This document shows, piece by piece, positions 55,818-64,000 of a stretch of DNA of 64,000 nt. The first letter of the stretch is position 1, and each line of letters starts with the position of its first letter. Below the pieces are notes generated by a model. That model did no database searches and was not told where the DNA came from. It saw only the letters and a program-made list of their open reading frames with translations. This stretch comes from Melastoma dodecandrum (Eukaryota; Streptophyta; Magnoliopsida; Myrtales; Melastomataceae): positions 2,841,501 through 2,905,500 of the forward strand of contig JARUPY010000465.1 in the NCBI GenBank assembly GCA_029817715.1, given 5' to 3'. The position numbers and the translations under genes were made by a program.

Positions 55818-58039
55818 TCACAAAGTGGAAACGGACTCCGGGGCGTCGCTCCTCGGCCCCACCAGCGACCTATAGAGGAACATCTTCCCTACTTTGTGCC
55901 CGTCGCTGTCGTCTTCCTCCATGCGGTGGTGATCCTCGTGGATGATCTCCACGTTCAGCCTTGGCATCTCCCTCGCGAGCGCCTTGCAACCCGCGAGCGT
56001 GACGTCGCACGACGACATCCAAAGGGATCGCATTGTCTCGTACTTCCTCACGCCAGTCAGGAGAGCGCTGTCCCCGAATGGGGAGTCCATTATCTCGAGC
56101 TTCTTGAGCTTCTTGCAACCGTTCAGGACGGAGACCATCGCCTTGTCGCTATCCCCGGCGAAGGCGACGGACAACATCTCCACGTTCTCGGCATACATGC
56201 CGATGTAAAAGAAGACTTTGTCGGTCAGAAGGCCGGAGAGGGATAACCGCCTGATGTTCCTACATGACCGCACAATCGCTCCGAATCCTTCGTCAAGAGG
56301 CTCCATTGTTACGGCATCGGGCTTGGTAGGATCGAGGATGCATAACCGGAACCGGATGAAGTTGGGGCTATTCTTGGCTACAGTAATCAGCGCGGCATTC
56401 GTCATCTGCTGGCAGAAGTAAAGAATCGAATTGAGCTTCGGACATCCAATGGATATAGCGACCAATCCTTCCTCAGTCACTCCAGTTCCAAAACCATCGG
56501 GATCGGATGGGAACACCCTCAGTTCCTGCAACTCCTTACAACAGGAAGCCACAATCCCAAGACCGCTGTCACCAATGTTGTCCAATATCTGGGAGAGGAT
56601 ATCGATTTCCAGAATCAGAAAAGCAACTTATGGAATCAAAAATATATAAATATCAATAAGTAATTCTAAGTGGTCGAACCCATAATTTCTCAAGCTTATT
56701 GCAATTGCGGATGATTTTGATCAGCTCGCTCCCATGAATCATTGCCGCGTAACTCAAATTCAAGTAGGTGAGGTTCGAGCAAATCGGATGGATAGCTGGC
56801 AGACAAAGTGGATTGACCTCCAGAAACCCAGACAAGCTCCGAATAGAGTTGCACCTTTGAATCCTATCTTGCAGCTTCGTGAAGCTCTCGACATCAGGGT
56901 CATGTAGAAAAGACCCAACACCCAAGTCAAGTAATCGTGGTGAGCTCGCCAGGATCCTTTCCAGCGCCTTGGCAGGCACGGACTGGTTCATCCGTAAGCT
57001 TCTCAGGTTAGGGGACCTAGCAACCAGTCTCTCGAGAGCTGCTAAACTAACATCTCCTTTGAGACAGGCAAAGTTGAGAGTGACGAGCGACGTGCAGCTC
57101 TCAGGGAAACAGCTCAGCCATTGGCCTCGGTGATCCTCAACCTCATTCTCTTGCAAGTCCAACTCCCTGAGATGCCTGCATAAAAGATTCAAGTGCAAAT
57201 ATAATCAACAACAAAGATTCCTAGAAATGCCCCGAACAGAAAATTTTCGAGATTGAGAAGCCACAGAAGCAAGCAGGCAGCAAGCACATCTAGGGGACAA
57301 ATCTCTACAGGCCTTCGCCAACGATCCAGGTTACTTCAAACAAATCGCTTCAGATCATTCAAAGACACCACACCAGGCTCAACCGTGAAATGCAAACTAC
57401 GAGGCCATTCAAGACAGTCAACTAAATCCAGGCACTTCCAGGACGACTCTTCGGATCTGATCGACAACTTCAGCTACAGAAACCGCAGATCGACACAGTC
57501 GTCTTCCTCGACAAAGAACAAACCACCGCAGCCGAAAGATCAAATAAATCTCACCTGCAGTTAGCTGCAATAGCAGCCAGGCCGTCGGTGCTGAATCCAT
57601 CACAGCTAACAAGCACCAAAGACTTGAAATTCCCAAAAGCCTTGGAGATCAAATCGAGCCCCTGATCCGTAACCACCATCCTCTTCAACCTGAGCTCCTC
57701 GAGGTTGACCCTACCCCTCGCGAGGGCGTCGATCCACGGGTAGACGTGGCCGCCCCAGTCGTTGGGCACGAGGTTGAAATCCGCGAAGTGGGGCTTCCCC
57801 TTGAGGGTCAATGATCTCAGGGCAGGGAACCTGCAGATCACCCGGTCGGGGCTGATGGAGTAGCAGTTGGCCACCAGGACGCTGGCCCTGCTATTCCTCT
57901 CGATCCGGTGCCAGGACTTGCAGACGAGGGAGATGGAGTTCCGATCCTTGTGGGAGGGGACGAACCCGAACACGTGCTCCACCACTTCCTCGGGGAAGTA
58001 GTTCATGATCTCCCAACTGGGTTTGGATCCGAACCCCAT
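55818..58039 (-). CDS. AFB2: TIR1/AFB auxin receptor F-box protein, AFB2/3 type
   Basis: The protein is the F-box subunit of an SCF ubiquitin ligase that binds auxin and Aux/IAA repressors in the nucleus. Three minus-strand exons, 58039-57555, 57175-56680 and 56588-55818, give 583 aa. An F-box (about 13-52) reads [20 protein letters not shown] then [20 protein letters not shown]. Leucine-rich repeats follow. Auxin-pocket residues known from TIR1 are in place: the His in [13 protein letters not shown], the Arg in FIRFRLCIL and the Ser in [10 protein letters not shown]. The wording is closer to AFB2/AFB3 than to TIR1/AFB1 or AFB4/5. It starts [11 protein letters not shown] before the usual MNYF, so a second in-frame start exists at residue 13. 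A miR393 site lies near the 3' end. Confidence 0.93.
56018..56039 (-). promoter_or_regulatory. miR393 target site in the AFB transcript
   Basis: The plus strand here reads TCCAAAGGGATCGCATTG followed by TCTC, which equals the first 18 bases of plant miR393. The minus-strand AFB mRNA is therefore perfectly complementary to the miR393 5' region, including the cleavage position. The site encodes part of [10 protein letters not shown], the same place as in other TIR1/AFB2/AFB3 genes. Confidence 0.9.
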
Positions 58040-61000
58040 CAAAGGAACACCTGCAGAGCCAAGGCCAAGGCTTATCTACAACCACAGGCTCAACGGACGA
58101 CGCAGGAGGGGAGAGGATAATAATTTTTCATTATTATTTCATTTTTTTTTTTTTATTTTTGGGTTTTTGTGGAGAGGTGGGAAGCCCAATAATTGCTGAA
58201 AGGAGCTCTTGAGCATGTGTTTGAGCTTTAGATACAACACCCCCCTCGGGAGGAGGAGCGAGAGAGAGAGAGAGAGCTCTTTCAAGATCAAAAAGATTCT
58301 TCCTTTCTCTTAGAAAAAGAAAAGGGAACGGGGGGGTTAAAGTGGGTAACTTTCACAGAGGAGAAAAAGCGTTTTGGGAGAGGAGGTTGGATTGGATTTC
58401 TGGGGTTCTTGGGTTAAACAATGCTCTCTCTCTCTCTCTCTGTCTCTCAGATTATCATTTCTGACCAAAAAGAAAAACAAAAAACTCGGGAATTCAGAAG
58501 ATGAAAGGGAAAGCGGGGAAGAGTGGGGGGGTGAGTTGGGACAAGGGTGGCGTGTACATCGATAATTATGTTTTGATTATTCATAACCATTTTTTTTTCT
58601 TTTTTTTGTAACTTGGGATTTATCCGCCGACACTCCCCACGGCTTCGTGACGCCGACGTTTGCACCTCCTTCCTTTACACATGACTCTCTCTCCCCAGAA
58701 GAATCATTTGAATCCAACAAAGGAGACTCGTTTCGATCCTCCTCCTCCTCCGAAAGTTTGGGAAACAAAATGTTCTCATCGTCTTTCTACCGAGACTCTT
58801 GCACAACGCTATACCCTTTGAGCACGACGACTCTTAGTTTGTTACTTTTGCTGATTGGGCTAGTTATCCGCTGACTCGTCGTTCTACTAATATGGCTACA
58901 CCGTTTTCCTTAATTGGAATCTCATTACTTGGTGCTCAAAGAAACAACAGGCTGTTTCACGTAGCTCCCTCCTAAGCCGAGTATCGTGCCTAGCTTACGC
59001 GATTCCCGAGGTAAAGTGGATCACCTCTTTGATTAGTGAGACCGATTTAAAGTATTTGCTATCAGTGAAGGGGATTGCAGGGGGGGGGGGTGTTAGTCAT
59101 AAATGAATATGGCGACTATATGCTTTATATACTCCCGTCTCTTCCTTTCATCTTCTCCTTTAAACGATTATTCATCTTATCGAGTTGACTGTTAATAAGT
59201 CACACGGCATGTAGATCGATAATTATACTTAGTTATTCATAATCAAGAATTTAACAGGGTGGTGGTGGTGGTAGGGGTCTAGACAAGTGGGTGGTGGGGA
59301 GTAATTGGCAGCGATAGTAGTAGTAGTATGTAGTAGTAGTAGTAGTAGTAGGGGGGGTCAAAAGAACAGACCCACGACAACAACAGGAACAAGAAAAACC
59401 CAGATATGAAGATAAGAAGAGGGTATGTATGTGTGGATCAGGGAAGGGGAGAGGTGGTGGGGAGTGAGTTGACGGGAGTGCAGTTCTGAGTGAGTGGTAG
59501 TAGTACAGCTATAGATAGCTACAGCTACACACCCAGTTAGTTCGAGGGAGAGATTGGTGTCATGTGCTGTGTTCCCCTTTTCTGTTCTTTCAATTCTTTA
59601 TTATTTCTTCTTCTCTTTTTATTTGGGATGTTGTTTTTTTTTTTTGGGGGGGGGTTTGAGAGGGACCATAGAATGAATGGCATCATGACACTGAATGTAT
59701 GTACTCACGAGTGAAATCATGTCCATGAGGTCACTCCCTCGCTTGAATCCTCCCGATATTAACCCATCTCCTCTCTGCTTTGACCCCAAATCAATTCCCC
59801 TCTCTTTCTCTTAAATTCAATTCAATTCTAAACGGTAATTGGAAAAATAAAATAATAAAGAGGAGGGAGGGAGGGAAAGGGGGTGATGATGGGTGAAAAT
59901 GATGAGCAAGAATTTATTTACTCTTTCTCTTTATTCCATCTTCTTTTAACCGATGACTTTAGATCACGACCAAGCAAACAATAATTACCTCACGAGGGAA
60001 TATCATTTACTCGCTCGGTGATCATTTCGATGCGAAATCATTGACACGTAGGGTTTATCAAGTAATTTAGTAGAGCAAGAATGGTTTCGTTTTATGTTGA
60101 GATTAGAAGGAAAGGGGGGGTAGTTTTTAGTATATGTTTAGTCCATCATTTTCTCCATCTTTTTTGGTATAATGTTATATCTATCTCTTCTTTGGGAGTT
60201 ATATGCAATTATTATAAAACTCCAATTTTGTAGTAATGAACCCTCTCAATTATGATGGTTCCAATCTTCCCTTTTTTCTTTAGTGTCCTGAGGAAAAACT
60301 TCCCACCCAATCATTGGGCCATTCTCTCTCCCTCTTCTATCTCTCTCTTATCATTATTGTGCATGAACATAATAACCCAAAACAAAACAAGAGAACCATA
60401 AGAAAAATAAGCCTTTCATCCAACCCCGATCTATTACTAATGAGTTCGCCGTACATCTCTAGTGACAATGATAGAGAAGTTAAGCCCCGGTTTGTTTAAA
60501 CAATACGTGTAAATCTGGATTGCTTTTGACTAAGTTTAATTATGAAGATACGTATGAATAAGGAGCAGAAGAATTCAATGCATAAACAAAGTTTTAAAAT
60601 AATGAAAAAGAATTAGTGGGAGCCAGTGTGACCCTGGCAAAATTAGCCGCGCCCCCCCCCCCCTTACTTCCCAGACCCAAAAACCCTAATTACCATTGTT
60701 TCGAATACATGAAAGATAGTATTTTAATTTTTTTGCACTTTTGTAAGGAGCGAAATCGAATTCGCTTGTTAAATTTTAAAATTACGTCGTAAAATATTTT
60801 TTCCTTTTATATTATAAACAATTCATTTTATTTTTTTTACATAAAACATGAGAATATATAAAAAGAAAAATTGAAGTGACATATTTAATTAGTGATTTGG
60901 GGTTATACGTAAGGTTGGTAAAATAAATAATATTTTTTTTTTTGGGGGGGGCATTTATTCAAGCAAAGGCATATTCAAAGAAAGTGATGGCCGAATTCAC

Positions 61001-61386
61001 CCATTTTAATCCACCGCCACCGATCACGACCCCTTCTCGAGGGTTGTCATTAAACAAAAAATGAAAGTTCCCAACTATTCCCTTTTCTATGCAAAACAAA
61101 ATAACATAATCACAAGGGAAAATGCAACCCTAATCTTTTAATTTAGGTTGTAGTTGATAAATCTGCATTTGGCGTCCAAACAGAAACAACTTTACGCACT
61201 TCTCTGACCATGATCAAATAAAAAGGATAAAAACTTTGTTGCTGTTATCAGTCTCATAAACTTTGATTCACTCGAAAACGAAAACAAAATCAATATATAA
61301 AATGCCTCCCCGATGAAGAAATGCGATCAATAGTCAGCTCCATCGACCCTAAAAAAAATTGATGGTCCGCCGATGTTGCTTGTGTC
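58040..61386. other. Large gene-free region upstream of AFB and downstream of the phosphate carrier
   Basis: 3.3 kb with no recognised gene. The left end holds the AFB leader and promoter, with AG (58259-58276) and CT (58423-58446) runs. Further right are a GTA microsatellite, G-runs near 59084 and 59646, a C-run near 60650-60664 and much AT-rich DNA. One telo-box-like AAACCCTAA occurs near 60682. Confidence 0.6.
59315..59350 (+). repeat. GTA/TAG microsatellite
   Basis: About twelve TAG units with one interruption (tagtatgtag), inside the gene-free region upstream of AFB. Confidence 0.9.
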
Positions 61387-62864
61387 CTATGCGTTGGTGT
61401 GGGCGGCAACAGGGGCAGCGGGAGGTGCGGCGCCCCCGGTCGTGGGCCTAACAGGGTAAAAGAAGGACTCAGCTGGTTAGCCCGAGTCGCAAAGATTGAC
61501 GGATTAATGTAGCTATGGTGGCGGGATCGGTTGAGAAACTTACAATCCGACGAAGACTTTGAACGCGTCGTATATTCCCCATTGTGCTCCCGTGAGGGTC
61601 CCGATCATGACTATACGAAGGGGCAGCCCGCGAGTGAAGAGACCCCATAGGCCCAGCTTGTTGACGGCCTAAGGGAAGAGGAGGAAGATGTGAGGGTGAA
61701 GGAATGAACATGAGAGGAGGGCATGTGATTGAAGGACTCACGTCGCCAACGGAGGCTCCCTTGGCATTGTTGAGGAAAGAGACGAGATTGTCCGCGGGAT
61801 GGGAGACGATGGCACAGAAGACTCCAGCCACGTAACCGCCAGCGAAACTAATGCCGAGTTGCGTGGATTTGCTGCATTGGTCCTTGGGCACGGGAACGGC
61901 GTACTTGTAGATCATCTCGACGATGGTCTCGAATGATGCGAATTTCATCATAGTATCTGAGCACGCGACGGATTATATGGCCTTAAGCCTGGAATAATTT
62001 TCTCACCGATGGAAAAATGCGACAAATTGTGCGAGGCTCGTAAGGAAAGATGCAGTTAAAACTCACATGGAATCTGGCGACCCCAGAGCGGAACGATCCC
62101 CTTGTACAGCCTGCACGAATTCCGCACCCGGTTAATCCCTCATTCACGACTGAGAATGATGAGGGGAAATGAAAAACGATCCCGATATGGTTAGACGTAC
62201 CCCATCGTGCCCTCGGATCGGATAAACTTAGGCAGACCGTCTCCCAAGCCCCTCGCGAAGCCAGGTTGGGTCTGCACGCGAACCTTGACAGCCTCAAATG
62301 GGCATAGAGCCACGTCAGCTATAACCTCGGCGGATGCGGATCCGGCAAGGTAGATCAAGGTCTTGTACTTGGTCGCGTACTCGGGGCCAGCTATGTCGGA
62401 GTAGTACTTCTTGAAGAACTCGTAGAAGCCGAACTTACAGGCACCTTGAGAGCTGTAGCCGAGAAGGGTGGGAACCCAACCCCGGAAGAACCCCCTCGCT
62501 CCTTGCTCCTTGAGCAGCACGCCGAATCCGGAACTTATGCTCTTGTACTTGGTGGGATTAATCTGAGAAGAACAAAAAATAAGAAACAGAGATCAAACAG
62601 TTAAAGCCTAAGGCGGCGGCAAATGTGGATAAACACCTGCATGTTGCACTTGACGAGATCGAGAGGGGTGACGGCCATGTGAGTGAGGCCGCAGCTGAAG
62701 ATGCCGCCGGCGGTGCAAGCGGCATAGAAGGCAGGAGAGTACATGACGATGTTACGGCCCTCGCCGGGGGAAGGAGCCACGAAAGAGGAGGGAGGGAGCC
62801 TGTAAGAGTATAGGAAGGAAGGGACGGGGGATTTGATGGGGGAGGCGCCGTCGGAGGAAGCCAT
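61387..62864 (-). CDS. MPT3: Mitochondrial phosphate carrier, MPT3/PHT3;1 type
   Basis: The protein imports inorganic phosphate into the mitochondrial matrix for ATP synthesis. Six minus-strand exons, 62864-62637, 62562-62201, 62110-62067, 61956-61742, 61668-61544 and 61447-61387, give 344 aa. It has three mitochondrial-carrier repeats. The signature PxDxxK/PxExxK appears as [11 protein letters not shown] at the end of exon 1, as [12 protein letters not shown] in exon 2, and as a divergent [13 protein letters not shown] in exon 4. Family blocks are [39 protein letters not shown] and [18 protein letters not shown]. The N-terminal extension (about 60 aa) is serine/proline-rich, as in plant members. 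Exon 3 is only 44 bases. The tail [16 protein letters not shown] is alanine/proline-rich. Confidence 0.93.
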
Positions 62865-64000
62865 TTTGCAGGAAGGGGAGGGACTGGACACTGATCGGAA
62901 GGGGGAGGAGGAGGAAAGGGCGACCGTCAGAAGCAGCGGGTAATGACGGAGGGAATAGGAAAAGACGGAATTTGGAATGGGAAAAAGGTGGAGAATGTGG
63001 TTGAGGTAGTGGGTGGGAGGGCCTGACTCTCTCAGATTTGTGCGGAGTTCCGCAAATCACCGGGAATGCCAGCCAGCCTTCCTTACCTTCTTCACCCCCA
63101 CCCAACTTCCCTATTTATAGTATTGTCATCTGGGTCGCATTTTGTCCGATCAGTGACGTGGCACTACTTTTAAAAACGTGTAAATAACCGTGAAAGCATC
63201 GACTGGGTGATGGACCGGACTGCTGCTATATTTGGTGTGTTAGCGAACGTGATGATATTATGCACGTCCACAACGAACGTGTACAGGTGAATATTCCTTT
63301 ATTTTTCTTAATCGATTCTTCCCTACATATTCTTTAAATAATATGCATCCTTTATGTAATAACTGCAACTGCTTTAGATTAAGCACGTAGTGATCTTGGG
63401 AGGTTGGCCCATCACTTACAATTATTACTTCACAGGGATATATAACGATTCAGATCCACAAAAACTTCAGGAACATAGTCAAATTCTAACCATTCTCAAA
63501 TTATCCAATGATTTGAATAATAAAAGCTAATCCCTCTAGAGATATACTAAGGCTGATTTAGGGATATACTAGGACTTAATATGCTTAAAAGTATAGGGCT
63601 AATCTTGTCTACTGCCACCAATCAATTTTGAATAATAAAAAGTCACTATTCATCTTCCTAATATATCTCCAGCCTAAATTCATAATTAGGTCAAGACTAA
63701 TGTATGTCCCAGTTGTTCGACGAATCACAACAGGTCAGACCTGGGATAACCAATCAAAACAAAACAAACCAGAGAGATTTTTATAGCACACCTGCAACTT
63801 AGCTCCATTGCAAGGAAATTCGACGACGTCAGAGAAACTCGACCATTTCCGGTGATGAGATATTTGATGGCAAGATATGAAACACTACTTGTGGACTGTG
63901 GATTGAAAAGGGCACTCCCAACTCAGTCAATAGTCACAACATAAAATCTAACATCGCCCAAATCAAGCCAAAACTTTAATTTCGACGACAATGAAATAAG
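62865..64000. other. Upstream region of the phosphate carrier and window end
   Basis: Contains the leader and promoter of the carrier gene (TATA box at 63112-63119), then AT-rich DNA with no recognised gene up to the window edge. Confidence 0.55.
63112..63119 (-). promoter_or_regulatory. TATA box of the phosphate carrier gene
   Basis: TATAAATA on the minus strand, about 250 bases before the ATG at 62864. Confidence 0.55.

Noticed and set aside
55764..56246. 160-residue plus-strand frame opposite AFB
   Set aside because: Antisense shadow of the last AFB exon.

Overview
The window is plant nuclear DNA, almost certainly from an angiosperm. The genes have many short GT-AG introns, AT-rich introns and spacers, and GC-rich 5' exons. 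The families are plant-specific: TCP, GRAS, YSL, CASP-like, TIR1/AFB with a miR393 site, and membrane-anchored ubiquitin-fold protein. A GRAS gene of the RAM1 type suggests a lineage that forms arbuscular mycorrhiza. I cannot name the species. Gene density is high, with about 16 apparently intact genes in 64 kb. No rRNA, tRNA, CRISPR array or organellar gene cluster was recognised.

Layout, 1-17 kb: This part is shaped by a partial tandem duplication. Two intact ten-exon ABCI11 genes (768-3432 and 10004-12697), each of 284 codons, lie in duplicated blocks of about 3.3 kb whose introns also align. Before the first block lies a piece of intron from a small two-exon gene. The complete small gene (75 aa) is at 4230-5188. 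Between the ABCI11 copies are also a processed-looking fragment of a STEEP1/UPF0235-type gene exactly at the block edge (3722-4080), an atypical short-chain dehydrogenase (5732-7770, minus) and a PAR1 pseudogene (8471-8957). A YSL4/6-type transporter follows the second ABCI11 (13470-16903).

17-33 kb: a class I TCP factor, a RAM1-type GRAS regulator, a MUB ubiquitin-fold protein (minus), a plant-specific type II membrane protein with glycosyltransferase-like features and one GC-AG intron, and a DHHC protein S-acyltransferase.

33-50 kb: a 1.04-kb non-autonomous hAT-type transposon carrying a piece of a NADPH-cytochrome P450 reductase gene, a glycerophosphodiester phosphodiesterase, a predicted N-myristoylated protein, a BAR-domain/proline-rich protein of the At2g33490 type, a one-finger C2H2 repressor with an EAR motif, a truncated phytyl ester synthase-like pseudogene, and a CASP-like membrane protein.

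50-64 kb: an unexplained inverted repeat around 1.8 kb of unrecognised DNA, a degraded but intron-bearing TRAP-beta pseudogene, an AFB2/3-type auxin receptor with a miR393 site (minus), a 3.3-kb gene-free stretch rich in simple repeats, and a mitochondrial phosphate carrier (minus).

How the genes relate: Most neighbours have unrelated jobs, as is usual in plants. The exception worth noting is ABCI11 next to a YSL4/6 gene, since both families have been linked to chloroplast metal (iron) homeostasis. I found no clearly undescribed multi-gene system. The most unusual content is the duplication with its junction pseudogene, the gene-capturing hAT element, and the cluster of non-processed pseudogenes. 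All exon models below were built by eye from reading frames, splice signals and remembered family conservation; no alignment or search was run.
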